Shown here piece after piece: positions 35,425 to 43,835 of a DNA stretch of 64,000 nucleotides. The stretch is taken from the NCBI GenBank assembly GCA_029243485.1, contig JAQWRY010000028.1, forward strand, positions 124,001-188,000, read 5' to 3'. How positions within the stretch are numbered: the first letter of the stretch is position 1; each line of letters opens with the position of its first letter. This stretch comes from Candidatus Binatia bacterium. GTDB lineage: Bacteria; Desulfobacterota; Binatia; UBA12015. Under the pieces are notes generated by a model, which made no database searches, was not told the origin of the DNA, and was given only the letters and a program-made list of their open reading frames with translations. The position numbers were made by a program, and so were the translations under genes.

Positions 35425-36330
35425 GTGTTGCGCGTGAAGCGAATCTCGAAGGCCCTCGGGGCGGAGGTCGACGGTGTCGACCTGTCTCAGCCGGTCAGCG
35501 GCGCGGTACTCCAGGAGATCGAGGCGGCGCTCGCGGAGCACGAAGTCCTGTTCTTCCACGACCAGGATCTGTCGCCCGACGCGCACCGCGCGTTCGCGAG
35601 CCTGTTCGGTTCCCTGCAGACACATCCTGCCTATCCGCACGTGGCGGGCGTCCCCGAGCTCTCGATCCTCGAGTCGGACCGCGAGAATCCCTCAAAGATC
35701 GAGAAGTGGCACACGGACATGACGTTCCGTCGCGATCCGCCGCTGGGTTCGATCTTGCGAGCGAAGGTGGTTCCGGCCAAGGGCGGCGACACGTTGTGGA
35801 TGAGTCTCTCGGCGGCCTACGAGGCTCTGTCGCCGACGTTGCGTGGCTTTCTCGATGGCCTGACTGCTGAACACTCTTTCGAGCACGGGTTCCGCGAGAG
35901 CCTTGCGGAGCCCGGTGGCCGAGACCGTCTCGCGGAGGCGGTCGCCGCGAACCCGCCCGTCGAGCATCCGGTGGTTCGGGTTCATCCGCTGAGCGGCCGA
36001 CGCTGTCTCTTTGTGAACAGCCTGTTCACGACGCGGATTGTCGACCTCAACCGCGAAGAGAGCGACGCGTTGCTCGCCTTCCTGTTCGCGCACATGGAAC
36101 GCGAGGAGTTCTCCTGTCGCTTCGCTTGGCGCGCGAACTCGATCGCCTTCTGGGACAACCGGTGTACGCAGCATCGCCCCATCAACGACTACTGGCCGGA
36201 GAGTCGGCGAATGGAACGCATCACGATCAATGGCGACGTGCCCTACGGCGCTCGGAAAAACGAAGCGATCCAGCCTGCAAACACCTCGCGGTCGGTCCCG
36301 TCATCGAGGGACGCGACGGCCTCGCGGTAG
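35425..36330 (+). CDS. TauD/TfdA family dioxygenase
   Basis: Fe(II)/2-oxoglutarate dioxygenase of the TauD/TfdA type (301 residues), oxidising sulfonates, aryloxy acids or other small molecules. The N-terminus 'ISKALGAEVDGVDLSQPV' and the iron site H-x-D 'WHTDMTFRRDPP', with the distal His in 'CTQHRPINDYWPESRRMERI', plus the 2OG Arg are all there. The GTG at 35425 is chosen; nearby TTG and GTG codons also fit. The last about 28 residues lie antisense to the C-terminal region of the convergent GATase gene (88-bp overlap), so the natural stop may have been lost. Confidence 0.87.
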   Translation: MLRVKRISKALGAEVDGVDLSQPVSGAVLQEIEAALAEHEVLFFHDQDLSPDAHRAFASLFGSLQTHPAYPHVAGVPELSILESDRENPSKIEKWHTDMTFRRDPPLGSILRAKVVPAKGGDTLWMSLSAAYEALSPTLRGFLDGLTAEHSFEHGFRESLAEPGGRDRLAEAVAANPPVEHPVVRVHPLSGRRCLFVNSLFTTRIVDLNREESDALLAFLFAHMEREEFSCRFAWRANSIAFWDNRCTQHRPINDYWPESRRMERITINGDVPYGARKNEAIQPANTSRSVPSSRDATASR

Positions 36331-36944
36331 AGCCCGTCGCCGAAGGCTTCGCGGCGCATCTCATAGAGGGCGCGCGCGTACTCGGGGCTGAACTCCGGGT
36401 GGGCCTGGACACTCATGATGTGAGTGCCGATACGGTAGAGCCCGATCGGGCAAGCATCATTCCCGCCGATGAGTTCCGCACCCGGCGGGAGCTCCGTGAC
36501 CTGGTCTTTGTGCGAGTGGATGAGTCGCGTCGCGCTCGCGACGTCCGACGCCCAGGGAAACGCGGTATCGACTTGGCTTCGTTGGACCCCGATCGTCCAG
36601 CCGCGCTCGGCGGGCTCGGTCTTTCCTCCGAGCGCGCGGGCCACCAGTTGATGGCCGAAGCAGACGGCGAGGAGCTTCGTCTGGCGCTCGTGCAGGCGCA
36701 CCACGAAATCTTCGAGCGTTCGGATCCATGGCATCGGATCGTAGACGCTGTGGCGGCTCCCCGTGATGAGGTACCCGTCGCAGTCGTCGATCGCGTCGGG
36801 GTATTCGTCGTGCTCGACGTCGAAGGAGCGGAACTCCAGGCCCGGGTCGGCCGGTCCGATGATCTGCGGGAACATCTCCGTGTACTGCCCGAAGTGGGAC
36901 AGCTGCGGGAGAACCGTGTCGGCTTTCAGGATCCCGATGCGCAT
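36243..36944 (-). CDS. Class I glutamine amidotransferase
   Basis: A 233-residue GATase1-like protein. It starts 'MRIGILKADTVLPQL'. The nucleophile elbow is 'LLAVCFGHQLVARALGG', and the catalytic His-Glu pair sits in 'SVQAHPEFSPEYARAL'. It resembles stand-alone GATases (YfeJ/GuaA-like) that supply ammonia or act as gamma-glutamyl hydrolases; no synthetase partner is adjacent. The 3' end overlaps the TauD-like gene by 88 bp on the opposite strand, so one gene's end may have drifted. Confidence 0.87.
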   Translation of the reverse strand: MRIGILKADTVLPQLSHFGQYTEMFPQIIGPADPGLEFRSFDVEHDEYPDAIDDCDGYLITGSRHSVYDPMPWIRTLEDFVVRLHERQTKLLAVCFGHQLVARALGGKTEPAERGWTIGVQRSQVDTAFPWASDVASATRLIHSHKDQVTELPPGAELIGGNDACPIGLYRIGTHIMSVQAHPEFSPEYARALYEMRREAFGDGLYREAVASLDDGTDREVFAGWIASFFRAP

Positions 36945-37099
36945 CGAGAAGTACCGTAGCCGCCCCCCGTGCGATGCCAAAGCGGAGCGTCGGTGGAAGT
37001 GGCCCACCGACGCTCCGCCCGGGTCGTCCGATGGAGTTGCCGCCCGGGGAGGGCGGGTAGATTTATCGCTGGCATCGTCATCGGTTTGGTTCTTTTCAC
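36945..37099. other. Spacer between GATase and metallopeptidase remnant
   Basis: About 155 bases with no supported gene. It holds the GATase 5' side reading leftward and presumably the lost 5' part of the metallopeptidase remnant, which I could not recover in any frame. Confidence 0.4.
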
Positions 37100-37330
37100 C
37101 TTGCCCGGAAACCCTCGATTTTCGGGCTCCGGGCCTTCCTCGGTCACGAGCTCGTGCACGCCTATCAGTACGCGGACGGGCGCTAGAAGCTGGGTAGCCG
37201 CGAGATCTCCCGGCGCGAGATTCTGGCATACGCGTGGGAGTTCGATCACCTCGAGCCCGACGTTCGCTCTGGCTACCGCGGCGACGCCTTCGTGAATCGG
37301 CGCATGTACGGTGAGATGCTCGGCGACTGA
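37100..37330 (+). pseudogene. Zinc metallopeptidase remnant with in-frame stop
   Basis: One frame reads 'PSIFGLRAFLGHELVHAYQY' then 'ADGR', a TAG (37184-37186), and continues 'KLGSREISRREILAYAWEFD' and 'HLEPDVRSGYRG', ending at a TGA at 37330. HELVH is an HExxH zinc site. The upstream part (36945-37100) has no matching coding. This looks like the C-terminal part of a small metallopeptidase or SprT-like protein, disabled by nonsense mutation and 5' loss. No function remains likely. Confidence 0.5.
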
Positions 37331-37370
37331 GTCGTCGGCATCCGTTCGCCGATAGGCTATAGACGCCTGA

Positions 37371-39152
37371 ATGAGATCGGCGATCGCGCTTCTGATTCTT
37401 CTGGCCCACGTCCTTGGCCCCGGCGGGGCCCGAGCGACGGAGCCGGAGGAGGCACCGAAGACCGGGACGTTGCGTTTTCGCGTGCTCGACGGCGCGACGG
37501 GCGAGTCCACGCCGGCCCGCGTCTCGGTCGTGGATGAGGCCGGGCGTTCGCACGTCGCGCCGTCTGCAGTTCCCGTCGCCGGTGAGTGCATGCAGCCGGC
37601 GCCCGCGGGCTGGGCGCGCGCCGCCGAGGGCGGGCTTCCGGGAGCCGGGCTTCGTGATCCCGGCAGTGGTGCGAAGATCTTCTACGTCGATGCAGTGGTC
37701 GAGATGGAGGTGCCGATCGGCCGGTATCGCGTGAGTGCGACGAAGGGCTTCGAGTGGGAGACACGTTCGGTGGTGATCGAGGTCTTGCCGGGCCGCCAGG
37801 GTGCTGCGGCGCCGCTTCAGCTCTCGCGTTGGATCGACATGCCGGCGGCGGGTTGGGTTTCGGCCGACGGCCACCTGCACATCGGGCGTCCCTCGCCCGC
37901 GCTCGACCCCGTCGTCGCCACGTGGATGGCGGCCGAAGACCTACACGTTGCGAACCTGCTGCAGATGGGCCGCGAGGGCGAGGTGGTGGGCGCGCGTCAG
38001 TACGCCTTCGGCGAAGCGGGGCGGTATCGTTCCGGCGAGGTCGTGCTTGCGCCCGGGCAGGAGAATCCGCGCACATGGTTGCTCGGCCACGGGATGGTCT
38101 TCGGCGCGTCGCGGTATATCGACCCGGGGGAACGCTACCTGGTCTACCAGCCGGTCTGGCGCCAGGCGCGCGCTGAGGGAGGACTCGCAGGCTACGCGCA
38201 TTGGCAGCCCCCGGGCGTCCTCATCGACGCACCCACGGGGCTCGTCGATTTCCTGGAGGTTCTGCAGTTCGACACGCCGAACTACGAGATGCTCTACCGC
38301 CTCTGGGGGCTCGGGCTCCTTGTCGCGCCGATCGCCGGCACTGATTTCCCGTGCATAGGGGATCTGCCGGGCGCGGATCGGTTCTACGCGCGCGTCGGGA
38401 GGCCGTTCACGTGGGAGCGGTGGCTCGACGCTGTAGGCGAGGGGAGGACGTTCGTGACGAACGGCCCGCTCCTCGAATTCGAAGTGAACGGCGCAGGGAT
38501 CGGAGATCGCATAAGGATCGACGTGCCCGGTGTCGTGCGGGTCGAAGCGTCGGTTCGGTTCGATCCGACGCGTGACGACGTGGAGGCGCTGGAACTCGTG
38601 CGGGACGGCAAGGTCGTACACCGCGTGACCGAAGTCACTGAACTCGGCCGAATCGCGTTCTCGCTTCGGCTGCCGATGGAGCAGTCGGGCTGGCTGGCGC
38701 TTCGTTCCGATGGAGCAAAAATCGACCGCCGGCCGATTCACGACGACATGGGGGGGGCGATCAAGCTTCGCCCTCGCAGTTCCGCGGCGCACACGGGTGT
38801 GATCTCGGTTCGGGTCGCCGGGACGCCGCCACTGGGGACAGGCACGGCCGCCCGCCGCCTGGCGGAGGCGGCTCGCGAAGAGATGGCTGCGCTGCACGAG
38901 CTCTTCGAGAGTTCAAAGGAGCACACGGTGCTCTCGAGTCCGAAGTGGGCGCGCGGCGTGTCTCGCGAAACTCTGCGGGCGAGCCGCTCCGAGCTTCTGG
39001 GCGAGATCGGACTTGCCGAAGCCTGGTACGGTGACAGAGCAGGGTCGGTCGGGCTGGGCGATGGCTCTACAGATCTCGCAGCATTCGACGAATCCCTGGA
39101 CTTCCGAACGTCGCCTCGAATTCCGGGTGGCGCTTCTCGTCCTCGACCTTGA
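37371..39152 (+). CDS. CehA/McbA family metallohydrolase
   Basis: A 593-residue exported PHP-superfamily protein. A signal peptide ends near 'GGARA'. A beta-sandwich, carboxypeptidase-regulatory-like domain ('GTLRFRVLDGATGESTPARV') is followed by the PHP domain with 'VSADGHLHIGRPSPALDP' as its metal site and 'APIAGTDFPCIGD' later. CehA and McbA hydrolyse carbamate esters, but most relatives have unknown substrates. The C-terminal about 28 residues are antisense to the end of the GNAT gene (86-bp overlap), and this tail is not conserved-looking. Confidence 0.83.
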   Translation: MRSAIALLILLAHVLGPGGARATEPEEAPKTGTLRFRVLDGATGESTPARVSVVDEAGRSHVAPSAVPVAGECMQPAPAGWARAAEGGLPGAGLRDPGSGAKIFYVDAVVEMEVPIGRYRVSATKGFEWETRSVVIEVLPGRQGAAAPLQLSRWIDMPAAGWVSADGHLHIGRPSPALDPVVATWMAAEDLHVANLLQMGREGEVVGARQYAFGEAGRYRSGEVVLAPGQENPRTWLLGHGMVFGASRYIDPGERYLVYQPVWRQARAEGGLAGYAHWQPPGVLIDAPTGLVDFLEVLQFDTPNYEMLYRLWGLGLLVAPIAGTDFPCIGDLPGADRFYARVGRPFTWERWLDAVGEGRTFVTNGPLLEFEVNGAGIGDRIRIDVPGVVRVEASVRFDPTRDDVEALELVRDGKVVHRVTEVTELGRIAFSLRLPMEQSGWLALRSDGAKIDRRPIHDDMGGAIKLRPRSSAAHTGVISVRVAGTPPLGTGTAARRLAEAAREEMAALHELFESSKEHTVLSSPKWARGVSRETLRASRSELLGEIGLAEAWYGDRAGSVGLGDGSTDLAAFDESLDFRTSPRIPGGASRPRP

Positions 39153-39711
39153 AGCCGGCGCTCTCGTAGGCGCGCTGCGCCGGGTGGTTGTCGATCAGGA
39201 GGGAGATCTGCGAGCGCCGATAGCTCTTTTGCTTGCCTTCCTCGAGAACCCGTTCGAGCAGCGATCGAATGAGGCCGCGGCCGCGAAAGCCGTCCGTGGT
39301 GGCGACCCATTCGACGATCCACGCGTCGTCGGGGGAGTCCGGCGCGCATTTGAGGAACGGGCCCATACGCCCGAACGCGCCATCGACCTCCTCGGGTGTC
39401 CAGCCGGCCCCGCGGAGTCCTTCGGACATCGCCGCCGCGAACGTTTCATGGCCACGCGTCGTTGGTTCGTAGCCCGAGAGCCCGGCGACAGGCTCGCCAT
39501 CGACGTCGGCCACGAAGAAGCCCGACCAGTGGCACATCGAGAGCGTCTTGGTCGCACAGACGCGCTCGATCAGGCTGAGCCGCTGCTCCTCCTCGCCGGG
39601 AAAGGCGAGGTCGAAGAACCCTATGGGAACATGGGAGCGTGCTGCCGCCAGCTGTACCCAGGCGATGAAGCTCGTGTCTTTCTCTTGCGCGCGACGAATC
39701 TCGGTGCTCAT
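39067..39711 (-). CDS. GNAT family N-acetyltransferase
   Basis: A 214-residue acetyltransferase. The GNAT fold appears as 'STEIRRAQEKDTSFIAWV', the strand 'GFFVADVDGEPVAGLSGYE', the acetyl-CoA motif A 'VEWVATTDGFRGRGLIRSLL' (R-G-x-G) and motif B 'LLIDNHPAQRAYESAGFK'. The acceptor is unknown. The ATG at 39711 fits the family; longer upstream frame is not conserved. It diverges from the dead sigma-54 regulator and overlaps the CehA-like gene by 86 bp at its 3' end. Confidence 0.88.
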   Translation of the reverse strand: MSTEIRRAQEKDTSFIAWVQLAAARSHVPIGFFDLAFPGEEEQRLSLIERVCATKTLSMCHWSGFFVADVDGEPVAGLSGYEPTTRGHETFAAAMSEGLRGAGWTPEEVDGAFGRMGPFLKCAPDSPDDAWIVEWVATTDGFRGRGLIRSLLERVLEEGKQKSYRRSQISLLIDNHPAQRAYESAGFKVEDEKRHPEFEATFGSPGIRRMLRDL

Positions 39712-39781
39712 TTGGGTCGTCCTCCTCCTCCTCCGACGGGTACCGGCTGTCCGCACAGGCGGCAACCCGGTTCGAGACGCG

Positions 39782-40703
39782 ATGCGTCCGACGCGCGTTT
39801 CGTCCGATACAGAACAGCAGAGGAGTGCCGGGCCGGGAACGGACGATGGTCGACTAGACCTGCTGTACGAATGGAGCCTCGCCTTTGCGGCGCGTACCGA
39901 ACTGGCTGAGCTGATCCCACTTGTGATCTCCAAGACCGGCGAGGTGCTCGACTCGGCGGGGATGTCGTGCGGACGGGGGAGCCCCTGCGGGTTCCAGACG
40001 CCGCCTCGGACCCGCGATTCCACGATTCGGCCAGCCTCGCGACCGGCGTCAGCGTTTCGATCGAGAACGCGCGTCTGTACGAGTCGCTGCGAGCACGCGA
40101 AGAGGGGCTTCGCGCCGAGGTCGGCGCGGGACGCCGCGCGTCGCGGTGAACTGCGCGGCGCTGCCCGAGTCGCTCCTCGAGAGTGAGCCCTTCGGGCACC
40201 GGCGCGGTGCCTTCACCGGCGCGACCCAGGATCGAAAGGGGCTCTGCGAAGCGGCGGCGGGCGGCACGATCTTCTTGGGCGAGGTCGAGGCCGCGCGGAT
40301 GCGCGCGGACCTCTGTATCGCCTGTCCGGCTTCCCCATCCGCCTGCCGCCCCTCGACCACCGCAGGGACGACATCCCGCATTTCGTGTCGCACTTCCTGG
40401 CCGTGGAATGTGCGTCAGCTTCGAAACGAAATCGAGCGATGCGTGGCGCTCGCCCGCGACGGCGATACCGTCGGGGCGCGGCATCTCTCCCGACGGTTGA
40501 TGGGAGGCGGTGCCGGGACGTCCGCCGACGACGGCGGGGCCGCACCCGGCTACGACCTCCGGTCTGCTCGAGCCGAGTTCGAATCTCGACATATCCGTTT
40601 CGTTCTCGCAGCCCGTAGCGGAAACGTGTCGCGCGCCGCGGAGAGTCTCGGGCTTTCCCGATCGATGCTGCAGAAGAAGATGAAGGAGTACGACCTGCGC
40701 TGA
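39782..40703 (+). pseudogene. Dead sigma-54-dependent activator (GAF-AAA-Fis)
   Basis: Pieces occur in the right order. A GAF-like start 'LDLLYEWSLAFAARTELAEL' and '[14 protein letters not shown]' lies in one frame. Then '[19 protein letters not shown]' and '[19 protein letters not shown]' lie in another. An AAA fragment with the sigma-54 loop '[16 protein letters not shown]' and '[10 protein letters not shown]' follows, then '[16 protein letters not shown]', and a C-terminal Fis-type helix-turn-helix '[20 protein letters not shown]'. Walker A, Walker B and much of the AAA core are gone, with frame changes. The protein cannot be a working activator. Confidence 0.8.
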
Positions 40704-40757
40704 CTGCCGCCGGTCTTCGTTTTGAGGACGGCGCCGGGTGCTGTACAAGCGGCTGCC

Positions 40758-41390
40758 ATGAGGCGTCAGAAGGCGTCCCCCGCGCCCACGGCGGCGCCGG
40801 TGCTGCGCCGGTCGTCAGTTGCGGCGGCGGTGGAGAAGGCGGTCCGCGGCGTGCGGATCATCGGTCCCGTGACGGACCCGCGCTACGGCATGAGCCTCCC
40901 GATCGACAGGCTCCTGTTTGATTGGCCCCAAGCGGCACGGCTCCTCGCCGAATGGGAGTATGGCGTTGCAGTCGACTTTGGCCGAGACACGGAGGCCGAG
41001 GTGGGTCACTGCCTCGCGGAGTGGACCGAGCGAGTTCGGGCGGTGGCCGCGGCGAACGAGGAGGAAGTCACGTCTCTCGCGAGCGCGTTCCCAAACTTGC
41101 ACCCCGCGGGTGTCGGTGCCCGGTCTGATGCACCGGCAGCGTGCGAGCTTCTGGCGAATCGCCTGGCGCTCCTCGGCGCGACGTTTACGCCGTTCGCGTC
41201 GCGCTCGCGGGTGCTCGACCAGCCGATCTCCTCGTGGGAGGCCCCGCGCGAGACCGTCCGCGACGTCTTGACCGATCAGTATCGTGAACGAGCGGATGCC
41301 TGCCTCGGCGCTCCTCGGCTCGACGTCGAGCGCGATGCGAAGCTCCTACTCGGCGGCGCGGTCGCTCGTTTCAGCGGTCTCGACGGTTGA
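40758..41390 (+). CDS. Hypothetical protein, 210 residues
   Basis: I do not recognise this family. It is mostly helical, with a basic/Ala/Pro N-terminus, then 'IIGPVTDPRYGMSLPIDRLL', 'ARLLAEWEYGVAVDFG' and 'ETVRDVLTDQYRERADACLG'. No transmembrane, signal, or catalytic motif is evident. ATG at 40758; an in-frame start at 40722 is weaker. The stop at 41388-41390 is within 6 bp of the TauE/SafE start, suggesting an operon; it might be a partner of that transporter, but nothing in the sequence shows it. Confidence 0.6.
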   Translation: MRRQKASPAPTAAPVLRRSSVAAAVEKAVRGVRIIGPVTDPRYGMSLPIDRLLFDWPQAARLLAEWEYGVAVDFGRDTEAEVGHCLAEWTERVRAVAAANEEEVTSLASAFPNLHPAGVGARSDAPAACELLANRLALLGATFTPFASRSRVLDQPISSWEAPRETVRDVLTDQYRERADACLGAPRLDVERDAKLLLGGAVARFSGLDG

Positions 41391-41395
41391 GCGAG

Positions 41396-42124
41396 ATGCT
41401 CGTCGTCGTCGTCGCTGCCACGGCGCTCGCTGCGATGGCCCAGACCGTCGCGGGCTTCGGCTTCGCGCTCATCGCCGTGCCGTTCTATGTGACGGTGTTG
41501 GAGGTCTCCGAGGCGGTGGGGGCGGTCGCCGTGCTGAGCTTCGTGAACGTCGCGATGGTGGCACGCAGCGTTCGCGGGCACGCGCCGTGGCCGACCGTGC
41601 GCTACCTCCTGGCCGGCAGCATCTGTGCAATGCCCTTCGGCCTCGTACTGCTGCTCTCCGTGTCTGGCGACGTGCTGCGGATCGCCGTAGGTACGGTGTC
41701 GATCCTGATGGCCGCGGCGATCGGTGCCGGCTTCACGTTGCACGCCGCGGGTCGGGTCGGGACGTTTTTCGTCGGTGCCGCGTCGGGCGTCCTCTGTACG
41801 AGCATCGCAATCAACGGGCCCCCGGTGGTCCTTTTCCTGCAGGCTCTTCGGCATCCTCCGGAGGTCTTTCGGGCGGCGATCTCGACGTTCTTCATGTTCA
41901 ACGGACTGGTCTCGCTGTCGATCTTCGCTTTTGCCGGGGTCGTGTCGACCCACTCTCTGGGGATCTCACTCACGGCGTTTCCGGCGCTGCTCGTTGGCCA
42001 TTGGATCGGGCACCGCCTGCTGCCGCGGTTCAGTCCGGAGACCTTCCGGCGTTTCGTTCTAGCGCTCCTCGTCGTGAGCGCGTCGACGTCGCTGATCGAC
42101 GGGCTTCTCCGTACCTTCGGTTGA
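41396..42124 (+). CDS. TauE/SafE family anion exporter
   Basis: A 242-residue inner-membrane protein with about eight hydrophobic segments in two halves, the usual TSUP layout. It carries 'MAQTVAGFGFALIAVPFY' near the start and the matching 'GAASGVLCTSIAINGPPVVLF' in the second half. Relatives export sulfite, sulfoacetate or organosulfur compounds. The TauD-like and PhyH-like dioxygenases are several kilobases away, so no pathway link is shown. The ATG at 41396 is preceded by GAGCGAG; a TTG at 41387 overlapping the previous stop is an alternative. Confidence 0.85.
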   Translation: MLVVVVAATALAAMAQTVAGFGFALIAVPFYVTVLEVSEAVGAVAVLSFVNVAMVARSVRGHAPWPTVRYLLAGSICAMPFGLVLLLSVSGDVLRIAVGTVSILMAAAIGAGFTLHAAGRVGTFFVGAASGVLCTSIAINGPPVVLFLQALRHPPEVFRAAISTFFMFNGLVSLSIFAFAGVVSTHSLGISLTAFPALLVGHWIGHRLLPRFSPETFRRFVLALLVVSASTSLIDGLLRTFG

Positions 42125-42155
42125 CCGCCATCGCCGCCGAACATAGGAGCGCAGG

Positions 42156-43832
42156 ATGAACGCCGCCGTACTTGCCGGGGTCACGTTCGCGATCTTCGTG
42201 ATCGGGTACCGCTACTACTCCCGCTTCCTCGCCGAGCGTGTGTTCCAGATCCATGCCGACGAGCCGGTTCCGTCACGGGAGCACGAAGACGGTGTCGACT
42301 ACGTTCCTACCCGCCTCGGAATCCTCTGGGGCCACCACTACACGTCGATTGCCGGTGCCGCGCCGATCGTCGGCCCGGCTTTGGCGGTGATCTGGGGCTG
42401 GGCGCCGGCGCTGATCTGGGTGACGGTCGGAACGGTGATGATGGGTGCCGTGCACGATTTCTCGGCGCTCGTGCTGAGCGCACGGCATGACGGCCGGTCC
42501 ATCGGCGACATCTCCGGCGTCGTGTTGAACGAGCGGGTCCGGACCCTGTTCCTGCTCATCATCTCGCTTCTGATCTGGATCGTGCTGGCCGTGTTCGCGT
42601 TCATCATCGGGACGCTCTTTGTTTCGTATCCGGGGGCGATCTTCCCGATCAACGTTCAGATCGCGATCGCTCTCCTGCTCGGGTGGCTGGTCCATCGGCG
42701 CGGACTTCCCGCGCTCGTTCCCTCGTTGGTCGCTTACGGGATCTTGTTGGTCTGCGTGTTCTACGGGGATGCGTTCGCGGCCGCTTTCCCGGCGATTGCT
42801 TCGCTGACGGTCCTGCAATGGGTGTGGGTGCTCCTGCTCTACTGCTTTGTCGCTTCGGTGCTGCCGGTCTGGTTGCTGTTGCAGCCGCGCGACTACATCA
42901 ATTCTCATCAGCTCGTGACCGCGCTCATCCTGCTGTCACTCGGGTTGCTGGTCCTGCAGCCAACCGTCGCGGCGCCCGCGTTCAATCCGAACCCCGAAGG
43001 TGCACCGTCCATCCTTCCGTTCCTCTTCATCACGATCGCGTGCGGAGCGATCTCGGGGTTCCACGGCCTCGTGTCGTCGGGCACGACGTCCAAGCAGCTG
43101 GCCTGTATGAGCGATGCCCGTCCGATCGGCTACGGCGGTATGCTGGGGGAAGGCGCTCTCGGTATGCTCGCGGTTCTGGCGACGACCGCCGGATTCGCCT
43201 CGACCGAGGAGTGGTACACGCACTACGCGAGCTGGGGGGCGGCGCAGGGGCTGCCCGCCAAGCTTGGCGCGTTCGTGCAGGGGAGTGCGACGTTCGTCTC
43301 GGCGTTAGGGATTTCGATGCAGGCGGCGGAGACGTTCATGGCGGTCATCGTGATCGCTTTCGCGGCCACGTCGCTCGACACCGGTGCGCGCATCCAGCGC
43401 CTGGTCATCGGCGAGCTGGGGGAGACCTACGGGATCGCGCCGCTGAAGAACCGCTTTGTGGCCAGCGCGACGGGAATTGCCCTGGCGCTGGTGCTCGCCC
43501 TGACCCAGGCGGGTGGGAAGGGTGGGCTCATCCTGTGGCCGCTCTTCGGAACGACGAACCAGCTGCTCGCGAGCGTCACGCTGTTGCTCGTGTCGGTGTG
43601 GCTTCGTCGCAAGGGCCGGCCTGTCATCTATACGTTCCTGCCGATGGTCTTCGTTTCGGCCGCGACGCTGTTCGCCATGCTCGGTGAGGTGCGAGTTTAC
43701 TTCGAGAGTGGAAGCTGGCTTCTCCTCACTTTGGGTCTCGTGATCCTGGTGTGTGACGTCTGGGTGATGTTCGAGGGGCTCCGGATCTTCCGCGATGCGA
43801 AACCCGAGCCTCCCTCCGGCGCGCCGGCTTGA
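42156..43832 (+). CDS. CstA-family carbon starvation / peptide or pyruvate transporter
   Basis: A 558-residue multi-pass inner-membrane protein. It starts 'VIGYRYYSRFLAERVF' and has the CstA motifs 'WGHHYTSIAGAAPIVGPALA', 'GAISGFHGLVSSGTTSKQLA' and 'WPLFGTTNQLLASVTLLLV'. It is the short CstA type; E. coli CstA is about 700 residues. Family members take up pyruvate or peptides under carbon limitation. GGAG/AGG precedes the ATG. It is followed after 3 bp by the nuclease-like lipoprotein gene, so both probably share a transcript. Confidence 0.9.
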   Translation: MNAAVLAGVTFAIFVIGYRYYSRFLAERVFQIHADEPVPSREHEDGVDYVPTRLGILWGHHYTSIAGAAPIVGPALAVIWGWAPALIWVTVGTVMMGAVHDFSALVLSARHDGRSIGDISGVVLNERVRTLFLLIISLLIWIVLAVFAFIIGTLFVSYPGAIFPINVQIAIALLLGWLVHRRGLPALVPSLVAYGILLVCVFYGDAFAAAFPAIASLTVLQWVWVLLLYCFVASVLPVWLLLQPRDYINSHQLVTALILLSLGLLVLQPTVAAPAFNPNPEGAPSILPFLFITIACGAISGFHGLVSSGTTSKQLACMSDARPIGYGGMLGEGALGMLAVLATTAGFASTEEWYTHYASWGAAQGLPAKLGAFVQGSATFVSALGISMQAAETFMAVIVIAFAATSLDTGARIQRLVIGELGETYGIAPLKNRFVASATGIALALVLALTQAGGKGGLILWPLFGTTNQLLASVTLLLVSVWLRRKGRPVIYTFLPMVFVSAATLFAMLGEVRVYFESGSWLLLTLGLVILVCDVWVMFEGLRIFRDAKPEPPSGAPA

Positions 43833-43835
43833 TCG

